From Pseudomonas marvdashtae (GTDB lineage Bacteria > Pseudomonadota > Gammaproteobacteria > Pseudomonadales > Pseudomonadaceae): DNA of 64,000 bases. Below are positions 19,304 through 28,440 of this stretch, one piece after another (positions within the stretch are counted from its first letter, which is position 1; each line of letters starts with the position of its first letter). The DNA lies in the NCBI RefSeq assembly GCF_014268655.2, contig NZ_JABWQX020000001.1, forward strand, positions 774,001 to 838,000, written 5' to 3'. The notes beneath the pieces are model-generated. The model was not told the DNA's origin. It worked only from the letters and a program-made list of their open reading frames with translations, and searched no databases. The position numbers were made by a program, and so were the translations under genes.

Positions 19304-20845
19304 ATGAGCGAATTCGACCTGGGCCGTCGCCGAGTGATGCAAGCCGTGGGCGCGGGGTTGTTGTTGCCCGGATTGGCGCCGGCGGTGATAGCGTCGGTCA
19401 AGGATCGACCATTACTCACCGACGGCGTGCAGTCCGGCGACTTGCAGGGCGACCGGGCGATGATCTGGAGTCGCAGCGATCGTCCCTCGCGGATGGTGGT
19501 GGAATGGGACACCCGTAGCCGGTTTTCCAATCCTCGACGCTTTGTCTCGCCGGTGGCTGACAGCCGCAGCGATTTCACCGCTCGGGTCGAACTCACCGGC
19601 CTGCCGGCCGACCAGGCGATTTTCTATCGGGTGCATTTCGAAGACGCCCAAAGCGGCGTGGCCAGCGAGCCCTGGCTCGGTCATCTGCGCAGCGTGCCGC
19701 AGCTCAAGCGCAACATCCGTTTTGTCTGGAGCGGCGATACCGTCGGCCAGGGCTTCGGCATCAACCCGGACATTGGCGGCATGCGCATCTACGAAGCCAT
19801 GCGCCTGCGCCTGCCAGATTTTTTTATCCACAGCGGCGACACCATCTACGCCGACGGCCCGGTGCCTGCGCAGCTTACCGCCGAGGACGGGCGTATCTGG
19901 CGCAACCTCACCACCGAGGCCAAGAGCAAGGTGGCCGAGACGCTGGACGAGTATCGCGGCAACTACCGCTACAACCTGATGGACGAAAACGTGCGCCGCT
20001 TCAACGCCGAAGTGCCGCAGATCTGGCAGTGGGACGATCACGAGGTGGTCAATAACTGGTCGCCCGGCAAGCAACTGGACGAGCGCTACCAGACAAAGGA
20101 TATCCACAGCCTGGTAGGTCGTGCGCGGCAAGCGTGGCTGGAATACGCGCCGATGCGCTTGCAAAAAGGCGATGGCGCAGCACGTATCTACCGCAAGCTC
20201 GGTTATGGGCCGATGCTGGATGTATTTGTGCTGGACATGCGCAGCTACCGTGAAGCCAATGATGCCAATCTCGGCGCGGCCAAACCTTTCCTCGGCCGTG
20301 AGCAACTGGATTGGCTCAAGCGTGAACTGAAGCAATCCCGGGCGCAGTGGAAAGTCATCGCCGCCGACATGCCCATCGGCCTCGGCGTGCCGGATGGCGA
20401 GGTCAGCCCTGGCGTGCCGCGCTGGGAAGCGGTCGCCAACGGTGACCCGGGCGCTGCCCAGGGGCGCGAGGTGGAAATTGCCGAGTTGCTCGGCTACTTG
20501 CGCAAACATCAGGTGCGCAATTACGTCTGGCTCACGGCCGATGTCCATTATTGCGCCGCCCATCACTACCACCCCGAACATGCCGCGTTCCAGGATTTCG
20601 AACCGTTCTGGGAGTTTGTCGCGGGGCCGCTGAATGCCGGCAGTTTCGGGCCTAACACCCTGGACAAGACCTTCGGCCCTGAAGTGGTCTTCCAGAAAGC
20701 TCCGCCGGCCCAGAACACTTCGCCGTTTGCGGGGTATCAGTTTTTCGGCGAGGTGAACATCGACGGGCAGAGCGGGGAGATGAGCGTGGTCTTGCGGGAT
20801 TTGGAAGGGACGGCGGTGTTCGAGAAAAAGTTGCAGCCGGTTTGA
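19304..20845 (+). CDS. phoD: PhoD-family alkaline phosphatase/phosphodiesterase
   Basis: A 513-residue exported phosphatase of the PhoD family, which releases phosphate from phosphate esters outside the cell. The N-terminus has a twin-arginine signal (LGRRRVMQAVGAGLLLPGLA), consistent with export of a folded metal enzyme. Then comes the Ig-like PhoD N-terminal domain (SGDLQGDRAMIWSRSDRP) and the metallophosphatase core with HSGDTIYADGP near residue 179, WDDHEVVNNW near 243, and LTADVHYCAAHHY near 407. The ATG at 19304 follows GGGAGAAACTTC. It stands alone behind fruA with its own probable promoter. Confidence 0.93.
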   Translation: MSEFDLGRRRVMQAVGAGLLLPGLAPAVIASVKDRPLLTDGVQSGDLQGDRAMIWSRSDRPSRMVVEWDTRSRFSNPRRFVSPVADSRSDFTARVELTGLPADQAIFYRVHFEDAQSGVASEPWLGHLRSVPQLKRNIRFVWSGDTVGQGFGINPDIGGMRIYEAMRLRLPDFFIHSGDTIYADGPVPAQLTAEDGRIWRNLTTEAKSKVAETLDEYRGNYRYNLMDENVRRFNAEVPQIWQWDDHEVVNNWSPGKQLDERYQTKDIHSLVGRARQAWLEYAPMRLQKGDGAARIYRKLGYGPMLDVFVLDMRSYREANDANLGAAKPFLGREQLDWLKRELKQSRAQWKVIAADMPIGLGVPDGEVSPGVPRWEAVANGDPGAAQGREVEIAELLGYLRKHQVRNYVWLTADVHYCAAHHYHPEHAAFQDFEPFWEFVAGPLNAGSFGPNTLDKTFGPEVVFQKAPPAQNTSPFAGYQFFGEVNIDGQSGEMSVVLRDLEGTAVFEKKLQPV

Positions 20846-20848
20846 GTG

Positions 20849-20885
20849 CACTGATCGTTCCCACGGGCGCGTGGGAGCGATCAGT
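20849..20885. repeat. Palindrome between convergent phoD and reductase genes
   Basis: ACTGATCGTTCCCACG and CGTGGGAGCGATCAGT form a long stem around a two-to-four-base loop, right after the phoD stop and just before the convergent gene's stop. The core word GATCGTTCCCACG is shared with repeats at 49308-49420 and 61518-61585. It may end transcription from either side, though no T run follows. Confidence 0.75.
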
Positions 20886-20893
20886 AAACCACG

Positions 20894-23437
20894 TCAGTAG
20901 ACGTCCCGCCGATACCGACCCTGTTCGATCAGCCGTTCCACTTCCTCGCGCCTCAGCACCAGGTTGAGCACATGATCGACCCCCGAGGCCATTCCTTTCA
21001 GGCTGCCGCACACGTAGATCACCGCGCCGTCGGCCAGCCATTGCTTGAGCAGCGCCGCCGATTCCAGCAGGCGGTCCTGGACGTAGATTTTCCGTTCCTG
21101 ATCCCGTGAGAACGCCAGGTCAAGGCGTTCCAGATCGCCGGAGGTTACCCATTCCTGCAGCTCATCGCGGCAGTGGAAATCGTGCTCGCGGTTGCGCTCG
21201 CCAAACAACAGCCAGTTGCGCTGCATGCCTTCGGCGACGCGGGCCTTGAGCAAGCTGCGCAGGCCCGCCAGGCCGGTGCCGTTGCCCAGCAGAATCATCG
21301 GCACGCCTTGGGGCGGCAAATGGAAGCTGCTGTTGCGCCGCACCCGCAGGCTGATGGCGCTGCCCAACGGTGCATGTTCGGTGAGCCAGCCGGAGCCGAC
21401 GCCCAGGCTGCCATCGCCATGGCGTTCCTGGCGCACGATCAGCTCCAGTACACCGTCGGCCGGGATCGATGCGATGGAGTATTCGCGCATGCCGAGAGGC
21501 GCCAACGCGTCCACCAGGGCTTGGGCGTGCAAGCCCACCAGATGGGTGCGATTTTCCGGCAGTTGGCGCGTCGCGAGGGCTTGTTCGAGCGTCTGCTGCA
21601 AACCATCGACCTGCACCCGAGCGAGCCCGGCGATGCCCAGGCCATCGAGGAAATGTTCGATGGCCCACGGCTCGTTGCGTGGCAGGACTTCCACCAGGTC
21701 GCCGGCCAGCCAACTGCTCGGGCTGGGGGCGGTGAGGCCCAGCAGGTAGACGCCCGAACCACTGCTGTCGGGATTGAGCAGGGTGCGTTGGCTGAGGGTC
21801 CAGTTCTCGAAGCTCGGTGGCTGCCAGGTATTCGCCGGGGCCTGGCCGGTCAATTCGGCCAGTTGCTGTTGCCAATGACGCAAGGCGTAAGGGTCGCCGC
21901 TGTCGACTTCCACCGGCGCGAACAACGTCTTGCCGCCGTGTTCCGCCAGCCAGGCGTGCAGGCGCCGGGCGAAGCCGCAGAAGTTTTCATATTGCCGGTC
22001 GCCCAGGCCCAGCACCGAGTACTGCAGGCTTTCCAGGCTCAGGGCGCGGCCCAGCACCTTGCGCTCGAAACCGCGGGCGCTGTCGGGGCCCTCGCCGTCG
22101 CCAAACGTGCTGACCACGAACAAGGCGCGGGTGGAAGTGCTCAGGTCCTGTTCGCTGACGCCGGCCAGCGGCCGGACCTTTACCGGCAACCCGGCGGCCT
22201 GCAGTTGGCCGGCAGTCTGCCAGGCCAGTTGTTCGGCGAAACCGCTCTGGCTGGCGAAGCCGATCAGCCACGCCGGGGCATCGCCGGGAGGGCTGGCGAG
22301 CGCTTGGCGAGCCTGCCGGACCTGGCGTTTTTTGCGCCGACGGTCCAGGTACAGCAACCAGCCGGTGATGAAAAACAGCGGCATGGCCAGGGCGGCGACG
22401 GTCACCAGAATCCGTCCAACCAGGCCGAAATAGCTGCCGACATGCAGCGCATAGATGCTGGTCAGCAGTTGCGCCTTGAAGCTTTTATCGCTGTAGCGGC
22501 TGTGACGGCTGATCACACCGGTGGCCGGGTCGAGCATGATCTGGTTCAGCGCCCGGTCGTGGGGTGAGTTCTTCAGCAGATAGAACACTGTCGCCGGTTC
22601 ACCCGCCACCGGCGGCATGCGCACGTTATACGCGGACAGGCCGGGACCGGCGGCGCTGTAGATGCTGCTCCACATCGCCCGATAATCGGCGATCGGCGCC
22701 GGGCCGCTCGGTGCGGGACCACGGGTGCGCACGCGCTCTTCGTTGGGCGAGTCGGAGAGCAGGCGGGTCACGCCTTTGATGTACCACTCGTAGGACCAGG
22801 TCAGCCCGGTCAGTGCGGCCAATAGATAAAAGACCAGGCACCAGGTGCCCGCAACCGAATGCAGGTCCCAGTTGAAGCTGCGGCCCTTCTTCGCCCAATC
22901 GAGGGTCAGCCAGGCGCGCCAGTTTTTCCACTGGCGCGGCCAGCGCAGGTACAGCCCGGACAGGCAGAAGAACACCAGGATCAGGGTACAGGCGCCAGTG
23001 ATCTGCCGGCCGATGTCGTCCAGAGTCAGGACCCGGTGCAGCCTGAGCATCAGGCCGAAGAAGTCCTGGCCCACCACTTCGCCCATGAACTGCGCGTTGT
23101 AGGGATTGAAGTAGCGAATCGGCCCGCGTTTCTCTCCGGGCGGGGCCGTGAAAATCGCCCGCGCGGCGTTGCCGCTGTCGGTCTCGACCCAGAGCATGGC
23201 GACGGTCTTGCCGGTCGCGGCTTCAATTTGTTCCACCAGCTCGGCGGGCGGCAGCACGCCAGCCGGTTGCTTCTCAACCGTCAAAACCTGAGGATTCAGC
23301 GCCCGCAGGATCTCGTCCTGGAACGACACCATCGCACCGGTAACGCCCATCAACGCCAGGACCAGCCCGGCACTGATGCCGAAGAACCAGTGCAACTGGA
23401 ACAGGGATTTCTTCAACACGTCGCCCGCCTTGTTCAT
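20894..23437 (-). CDS. PepSY membrane domain fused to flavodoxin and FAD/NAD(P)H reductase
   Basis: An 847-residue inner-membrane electron-transfer protein. Residues 1-370 form a PepSY-associated membrane domain with helices near 15-38, 140-165, 195-215 and 345-370 and conserved histidines in LHRVL and HSVAGTW and ALHVGSYFG. Residues about 390-530 are a flavodoxin ([37 protein letters not shown]). The rest is a ferredoxin-reductase-like FAD/NAD(P) domain ([36 protein letters not shown], aromatic C-terminus RRDVY). Such proteins are linked to reductive release of iron from siderophores; PA4513 beside piuA is the homolog I recall. No siderophore receptor is adjacent here. The start is [10 protein letters not shown] at 23437. 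Confidence 0.88.
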   Translation of the reverse strand: MNKAGDVLKKSLFQLHWFFGISAGLVLALMGVTGAMVSFQDEILRALNPQVLTVEKQPAGVLPPAELVEQIEAATGKTVAMLWVETDSGNAARAIFTAPPGEKRGPIRYFNPYNAQFMGEVVGQDFFGLMLRLHRVLTLDDIGRQITGACTLILVFFCLSGLYLRWPRQWKNWRAWLTLDWAKKGRSFNWDLHSVAGTWCLVFYLLAALTGLTWSYEWYIKGVTRLLSDSPNEERVRTRGPAPSGPAPIADYRAMWSSIYSAAGPGLSAYNVRMPPVAGEPATVFYLLKNSPHDRALNQIMLDPATGVISRHSRYSDKSFKAQLLTSIYALHVGSYFGLVGRILVTVAALAMPLFFITGWLLYLDRRRKKRQVRQARQALASPPGDAPAWLIGFASQSGFAEQLAWQTAGQLQAAGLPVKVRPLAGVSEQDLSTSTRALFVVSTFGDGEGPDSARGFERKVLGRALSLESLQYSVLGLGDRQYENFCGFARRLHAWLAEHGGKTLFAPVEVDSGDPYALRHWQQQLAELTGQAPANTWQPPSFENWTLSQRTLLNPDSSGSGVYLLGLTAPSPSSWLAGDLVEVLPRNEPWAIEHFLDGLGIAGLARVQVDGLQQTLEQALATRQLPENRTHLVGLHAQALVDALAPLGMREYSIASIPADGVLELIVRQERHGDGSLGVGSGWLTEHAPLGSAISLRVRRNSSFHLPPQGVPMILLGNGTGLAGLRSLLKARVAEGMQRNWLLFGERNREHDFHCRDELQEWVTSGDLERLDLAFSRDQERKIYVQDRLLESAALLKQWLADGAVIYVCGSLKGMASGVDHVLNLVLRREEVERLIEQGRYRRDVY

Positions 23438-23550
23438 TCGTTACATTCATCACGGCGTGCATTATGCCGTGTGTTATCGAGAACCATTCATAAACACACC
23501 AAAAAGTCCCGGTACATTTGCGCGAGCGGTTTTTTTGCCTACCGCTTTCC

Positions 23551-23648
23551 CTGTGGCGAGGGAGCTTGCTCCCGCTCGGCTGCGCAGCAGTCGTCACCCA
23601 AGAAGGGGGGCGCTTTGCGGCCCAGCGGGAGCAAGCTCCCTCGCCACA
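23551..23648. repeat. REPIN-type inverted repeat (GGGAGCTTGCTCCC subtype)
   Basis: TGTGGCGAGGGAGCTTGCTC on the left is mirrored by GAGCAAGCTCCCTCGCCACA on the right, with the usual TGCGCAGC and GCGGCCCAGCGG inner arms. It lies in the 583-base spacer between the divergent reductase and toxin genes. Confidence 0.9.
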
Positions 23649-24020
23649 GGAATCGGGGCTGGCTTAGAAGTGAAAGTTGGTGCCCAGCAAAGCGCTGCGC
23701 AGTGCGAATCATGCTGAACTACGCACCATGGCCTGTGCCTATCGGCGTTGATCGCTCAGTTGACCGGCGGTCACAATTACCGTAACTCGACCTGCCGTCT
23801 GTCTTTTTTCGCTGAGAAATTTTGCGGCGATAAAAGCAGGCGGTTTCCGGTTTTAGAATTTTAATAAGTCGAGTCAGATGATTTGCTCTTTGGCGTGTCT
23901 GGGTGTTTTGTTTGTTAATACTTGAGGTGTTGTGAGGTGTCGCAGCAATGCCCTAGAGTCTTCTTGCTCGCTGTGGTAATTGATGTAATAAATAATGATT
24001 AACTTAATGACAGGAAGTCT
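23649..24020. other. AT-rich upstream region of the toxin cassette
   Basis: This stretch has no gene. Base composition falls sharply after about 23800, with runs such as GAATTTTAATAAG and TAATAAATAATG up to the toxin start. AT-rich upstream DNA of this kind often attracts H-NS-like silencers (MvaT in pseudomonads); that is inference. No confident -35/-10 pair was picked because many AT-rich words could serve. Confidence 0.5.
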
Positions 24021-26255
24021 ATGATGGGATTCAAATTGGAAGATGAGGTTGTCGAGGCGGCCGTCGACGCGCCAAAAGTGTTTGTTGAAGCGTCTCTGGG
24101 TGAGGATGGCCAGTACAACAGGGAACCGGGAATTCAACTGACCAAGGAGCAGATCATCAGCCTGAGGAAGTATGAAGTGCTGGGGTTGTCGCTTCCTTAT
24201 CGAATAAATGATGTGGTGGCTTACTTGAATTACGGGGCTGGAGATACAGGCGGTCCAGGATTGCGGGCCATGGATTTTTTGGACACGTTCACCGCTACGT
24301 ATGATCATGCCCGGCGTTGGTCGCCGCTGCGTGAACAAATTCAGCTGACAGGAGCTGAGTTGGAAGGTTTTGCTAATGTCATCATTCAGTACGGTGACTC
24401 GCTTGATGAAGTCTATCGCGAACATAAGTCTTCAGGGTACTTGGAAGAGCATGATATCAATACGGTTGAAGATTATCTTAGGCTCCAACTTGACCTTCCC
24501 CATCTGCCGCGGGTGGAACTGTCGTCGGGTGATACTCAGGATATAGAGTACTATCTTAACCAGATACTCATTGGGGTTAGATCCCGACAGGCGCGGGCGC
24601 AAGCTGTACGGTCGGCGTTGGACAGTTTCGGAACCGACATGCGGGAATTGGTTTTGCCTAAAATAAAAGTGCGCCTGAAAGCAGTCAGTGAGAACACTTA
24701 TGAGAAGCAGGTCCAAGACATACAAGAAGAAATCGACCAGCGTGCCGATGAGATTGATGAACTCAATAAACAATACGCCGATATGGTTAAGGAGGCTATC
24801 GTCGCTGCAGCGACCCTGAATATCGGTGGACTGATCTTAGGTATCTACCAAGGCGTGCAGGCAGAAAAATTACGCAAGCGGCGTAACGAGCTCAAGGATG
24901 CTCAAGATGGTGCTATTCAGAAACTTGGCAGTAAAAATCAGACGCTCAGTTCTTTGAATCGAGTACGAGGTGATCTTCAAAATCTAAGCAGTGTCACGAT
25001 TGAGGCTGAAGCAGCGACGCAGAACCTGATGTTGGTCTGGAGTGCGCTTAGCCAATACATCGAAGATTCTCTTAACCAAGTCGATAAGGTGCGAGATGCG
25101 CCGACCCTGAGGTCATTCAACAATACTCTAAAAGCAGTGGTCAGGCCTTGGAGGCAAGATATTAGCCTTGCTTCCAAGGCCCTGAACGCAATTTTTGAAG
25201 AGGCTCAACGGGAAATTGATGCCGATAATTTTATCAAAGGAAGGATGACGGAAATGTATTCGATATCGGACGACTTGGACTATCCGAGTGTAAATATTAC
25301 GGCGATGGTTGGTTATAATTCAGACGTTCAACGCTTCAGGACGCAGACGCAGCACCTTGCTGATCGGCATGATTATTTGCCAGACGTGGTGGATAGGATG
25401 ATTAAGCTGGCGACCGCTATCAATGGTAAGACGTACGCTCTACGCGTCAGCACACAGACGGCAAAAATTGCCCTGGAAGCTGCAGACGAGGCTCTCAAAG
25501 ACTATCAAGAGGAGTTTGAAGATGCAGACACGGACGGCCTTAAGCAGGAAATCCGGGCGGACATGGAGAAGAGTCTTCGTGAGGTATTTCGTAAAATAAG
25601 CGAGCAAGCCATTGAGCTGAAAGAGATTCAACTTAATCTCAGCGTGCGCTACGACAGGGACGCATCAAAGCAGTGGGTGATTGCGTTGGAGAAGGATCGG
25701 GAATTTGCAGAAGAACAAAAAAATCGAGCTGAAGCTAAACGTGCTGAATTAGTCGTACGGATGAAGGAAGTGTCCGATGCGATTGATTTGCTCGGGAGAA
25801 GTGGCATCGAGAGAATTGGTCAGGAGGCCCAGTTGACAGCTGAGCGCCTGATGGAGATGGCCTTGACGCCTCCTCAACTGCAAATTGCAGTGGAGGCTAT
25901 GAAAATTCTGAAAAAAGCGATCGCTGGTTTGGGTGAAACTCTCTCCTATCTCAATATGGTTGCCGGGTACAACACTCTTACCGAGAGGGCGAGTGAGCTG
26001 AGGGTGCAAGTAGAAAACAGCAGTCGGGAGATTTCCGCGGCTCAAGGAAAAATAGACTTGGTCGAGAGTATGGATGGCTTGGACGGTGTCCGCTGGGATT
26101 ACATTAAGGAATTTTCCAATGTAGTTGCTGCCTTCGAAATATTCTCAAGCGTCTTCGAGCGAGAAGAAACGCTGCCTGTCGAGGATCATGTCAGCAATGC
26201 GCGCGCCGTTATTCCCGGTATCCTTCGATATCTGCGCCCCCTATATCAGCAATAA
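24021..26255 (+). CDS. Alpha-xenorhabdolysin-like toxin, XaxA-like and XaxB-like halves in one chain
   Basis: The 744-residue product resembles both partners of the XaxAB/YaxAB binary alpha-pore-forming toxins. Residues 41-400 look like XaxA: LTKEQIISLRKYEVLGLSLP, DHARRWSPLREQIQ near 95-108, long coiled helices, a hydrophobic segment at about 256-280 (VKEAIVAAATLNIGGLILGI), and LVWSALSQYIEDS...VVRPW near 338-377. Residues 420-744 look like XaxB: DYPSVNITAM at its start, long coiled helices, and ALTPPQLQIAVEAMKILKKA with SYLNMV near 614-647. Known XaxA and XaxB are separate proteins of about 400 and 340 residues. There is no signal peptide. ATGATG at 24021 follows CAGGAAG. The domain similarity was judged from memory. 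Confidence 0.75.
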   Translation: MMGFKLEDEVVEAAVDAPKVFVEASLGEDGQYNREPGIQLTKEQIISLRKYEVLGLSLPYRINDVVAYLNYGAGDTGGPGLRAMDFLDTFTATYDHARRWSPLREQIQLTGAELEGFANVIIQYGDSLDEVYREHKSSGYLEEHDINTVEDYLRLQLDLPHLPRVELSSGDTQDIEYYLNQILIGVRSRQARAQAVRSALDSFGTDMRELVLPKIKVRLKAVSENTYEKQVQDIQEEIDQRADEIDELNKQYADMVKEAIVAAATLNIGGLILGIYQGVQAEKLRKRRNELKDAQDGAIQKLGSKNQTLSSLNRVRGDLQNLSSVTIEAEAATQNLMLVWSALSQYIEDSLNQVDKVRDAPTLRSFNNTLKAVVRPWRQDISLASKALNAIFEEAQREIDADNFIKGRMTEMYSISDDLDYPSVNITAMVGYNSDVQRFRTQTQHLADRHDYLPDVVDRMIKLATAINGKTYALRVSTQTAKIALEAADEALKDYQEEFEDADTDGLKQEIRADMEKSLREVFRKISEQAIELKEIQLNLSVRYDRDASKQWVIALEKDREFAEEQKNRAEAKRAELVVRMKEVSDAIDLLGRSGIERIGQEAQLTAERLMEMALTPPQLQIAVEAMKILKKAIAGLGETLSYLNMVAGYNTLTERASELRVQVENSSREISAAQGKIDLVESMDGLDGVRWDYIKEFSNVVAAFEIFSSVFEREETLPVEDHVSNARAVIPGILRYLRPLYQQ

Positions 26256-26304
26256 GAGTCGACATGGAGCCGGCGTGAGCTGATCGATGTATTCATATTA
26301 ACGG

Positions 26305-26325
26305 TGGCGGCCCGAGAGGCCGCCA
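26305..26325 (+). other. Intercistronic hairpin between the two toxin-cassette genes
   Basis: TGGCGGCC and GGCCGCCA form an 8-base perfect stem around CGAGA, 50 bases after the first stop codon and 15 before the second start. With no T run behind it, it probably stabilises or tunes the downstream part of a shared mRNA rather than ending it. Confidence 0.6.
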
Positions 26326-26340
26326 TCATCAAGGCATATC

Positions 26341-27219
26341 ATGAACTCATTAAAAAGTAGTTTTACCGAGACTCAGCGCAGGACTCTAGATCGCCGCATC
26401 TATTTTCTCGATACGCTGCGCTCGGTCTTTGACAAGTTTCCGGTCGTCTTGGAGCGACGTCGCATAGCCGGTCATCAGCCTGCTACATTGGCTGCGGATA
26501 CACGTTTGAACAATGCGTACTTCCATGCGAAGTATCTTTTGGCATTGGAGCAAGACGTTAATGACATTAGGGTGTCCTGCGGCGCCGATACGGAGGAGCT
26601 GAGATTGTTCACCCAGGAGGCGCTGGATATCACGGCCCAGACCTCAAGACGGCAGCTCCTCGCCGACCTGGATTTTCGACAGTTCAGTTTTTCCCGTACC
26701 GAGCGCTGGACGATAAGGCCACCAAAGAACATCGGGGACTTGGTCCATGAGTTTTACGTTCGCTTCATTACCGCCAGGAGCTCAATCAGACAGCTGGTGT
26801 ACAAGTTCACCGAGCTGAACGATGAGTCGTTTGGTGTGAACGCGGTGTTTACCAGCGCCATGGATCATCGGTCCTGCCATTGTCATGCTCAACCGACGCT
26901 AGCGCAGGCATTGTTCCAAGAGGTCGATACCACACCGCCCTGGGATATTGTTTATTCCTCCCGGGATGCCTCGGTCAGGGCTGCGGAATACAAGGCTGAT
27001 ATCGCATCCTTGTCCAGTGCTTTCGTCAATTTGAATTCACACATGAGCTTGCTGGCCCAAGCGCTGTTCCAGCGGATGCAGAGCGTAGTGGAGGAACTCG
27101 ACCGAGCGATTCCCTCGCGCACCTTGGGAGAGCTGAATTTGAAATTGGATACGGCGATAACGACGCTCGACCATTGTTTGACTGAGTTAAAGGATTTTGA
27201 AACCTGGCTACGAAAATAA
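26341..27219 (+). CDS. Unknown helical protein, second gene of the toxin cassette
   Basis: A 292-residue soluble protein that I cannot assign. It has no signal peptide or membrane segment and looks mainly helical. An SCHCHA cluster at 178-183 could bind metal, and the heptad LAQALFQ occurs twice (187-193 and 238-244). Residues 241-270 align without gaps to residues 342-371 of the upstream toxin with eight identities (AL.Q, D, TL, N, L), hinting at a degenerate XaxA-like tail. The ATG at 26341 has AAGG upstream. It lies 85 bases after the toxin gene on the same strand and shares its lower GC. It may be a third toxin component, an adaptor or a protective partner. Confidence 0.55.
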   Translation: MNSLKSSFTETQRRTLDRRIYFLDTLRSVFDKFPVVLERRRIAGHQPATLAADTRLNNAYFHAKYLLALEQDVNDIRVSCGADTEELRLFTQEALDITAQTSRRQLLADLDFRQFSFSRTERWTIRPPKNIGDLVHEFYVRFITARSSIRQLVYKFTELNDESFGVNAVFTSAMDHRSCHCHAQPTLAQALFQEVDTTPPWDIVYSSRDASVRAAEYKADIASLSSAFVNLNSHMSLLAQALFQRMQSVVEELDRAIPSRTLGELNLKLDTAITTLDHCLTELKDFETWLRK

Positions 27220-27223
27220 AAAA

Positions 27224-27247
27224 AAGGTCCATGATTGCATGGACCTT
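27224..27247. terminator. Bidirectional terminator between toxin cassette and speC
   Basis: AAGGTCCATG and CATGGACCTT form a perfect 10-base stem around ATTG. An A run precedes it and a CTCTTT tract follows. It starts five bases after the second cassette stop and ends 19 bases from the convergent speC stop, so it can serve both operons; the A run makes the minus-strand T tract the better one. Confidence 0.85.
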
Positions 27248-27265
27248 CTCTTTGGCTGTCGGGGG

Positions 27266-28429
27266 TTACACGTAAAACGACTTCAACGGCGGAAACCCAT
27301 TGAACTCCACCGCGCTGTAGCTGGTGGTATAGGCCCCGGTCGACAACCAATACAGGCGATCACCGATGGCCAGGTTCAACGGCAAACCGTACTTGTAGTT
27401 TTCGTACATGATGTCGGCGCTGTCGCAGGTAGGGCCGGCGATGACCACTTCTTCCATCTCGCCTTTCTTCTCGGTCCAGATCGGGAACTTGATGGCTTCG
27501 TCCATGGTTTCGATCAGGCCGGAGAACTTGCCCACATCCGTGTACACCCAACGCTCGACGGCGGTACGGGACTTGCGCGCCACCAGCACCACTTCGCTGA
27601 CCAGGATACCGGCGTTGGCGATCAGCGAACGGCCCGGTTCCAGGATGATTTCCGGCAGGTCATCGCCGAAGTCTTCCTTGAGGAAACGGATTATTTCCTC
27701 GGCGTAGGTTTCCAGGCTGTTGGTGCGGGTGATGTAGTTGGCAGGAAAACCGCCACCCATGTTGATCAATTGCAGGACGATGCCGTCTTCTTCCTTCAGG
27801 CGCTCGAAGATCACCTTGACCTTGGCGATGGCCGCGTCCCAGACGCTGATGTCGCGCTGTTGCGAGCCGACGTGGAACGAAATGCCGTACGGCACCAGGC
27901 CCAGGTCGCGGGCCAGGATCAGCAGGTCCATGGCCATGTCGGTCTGGCAGCCGAACTTGCGCGACAACGGCCAGTCAGCGGTAGTCGAGCCTTCGGTGAG
28001 GATCCGTACATAGACTTTCGAGCCCGGCGCGGCCTTGGCGATGTTGCGCAGGTCGGCTTCGGAGTCGGTGGCGTACAGGCGCACGCCCTTCTCGTAGAAG
28101 TAGCGGATGTCGCGGGATTTCTTGATGGTGTTGCCGTAGCTGATCTGCTCCGGGCCGACGCCACGGCTCATGACTTTATCCAGCTCATAGATCGAGGCGA
28201 TGTCGAAGTTCGAGCCCTTTCCCTTGAGCAGGTCGATGATTTCCACCGCCGGGTTGGCCTTGACGGCGTAATAGACCTTGGCGAAGTCGAAACCGGCGCG
28301 CAGGTCGTCATAGGCCTTGGAGATCATCGCGGTGTCGATCACCACGAACGGGGTTTCCTGCTTGTCGGCGAACGCTTTCATTTTCTCGAAAGTTTCGCGC
28401 GCGAAATAATCTTCGACCTGGATCGACAT
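27266..28429 (-). CDS. speC: Ornithine decarboxylase (alanine-racemase-fold, PLP)
   Basis: SpeC decarboxylates ornithine to putrescine, the first step of polyamine synthesis. The 387-residue protein is a fold-III PLP decarboxylase: Lys57 in VYYAVKANP forms the Schiff base, a glycine-rich GGGFPANY loop holds the phosphate, and Cys335-Asp336 in GPTCDSADIM complete the active site across the dimer. Length and sequence match P. aeruginosa SpeC (PA4519) as I recall. Some relatives also accept lysine. The start is ATG at 28429 (MSIQVEDYF), preceded by TAGGAGTCCCAAGT, whose TAG is the stop of a 42-codon leader ORF. Confidence 0.93.
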   Translation of the reverse strand: MSIQVEDYFARETFEKMKAFADKQETPFVVIDTAMISKAYDDLRAGFDFAKVYYAVKANPAVEIIDLLKGKGSNFDIASIYELDKVMSRGVGPEQISYGNTIKKSRDIRYFYEKGVRLYATDSEADLRNIAKAAPGSKVYVRILTEGSTTADWPLSRKFGCQTDMAMDLLILARDLGLVPYGISFHVGSQQRDISVWDAAIAKVKVIFERLKEEDGIVLQLINMGGGFPANYITRTNSLETYAEEIIRFLKEDFGDDLPEIILEPGRSLIANAGILVSEVVLVARKSRTAVERWVYTDVGKFSGLIETMDEAIKFPIWTEKKGEMEEVVIAGPTCDSADIMYENYKYGLPLNLAIGDRLYWLSTGAYTTSYSAVEFNGFPPLKSFYV

Positions 28430-28440
28430 ACTTGGGACTC

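Noticed and set aside
23438..23520. Possible Fur box upstream of the PepSY reductase (TTCATTCGTTACATTCAT and GAACCATTCATAA)
   Set aside because: Neither stretch gives an acceptable match to the GATAATGATAATCATTATC consensus.
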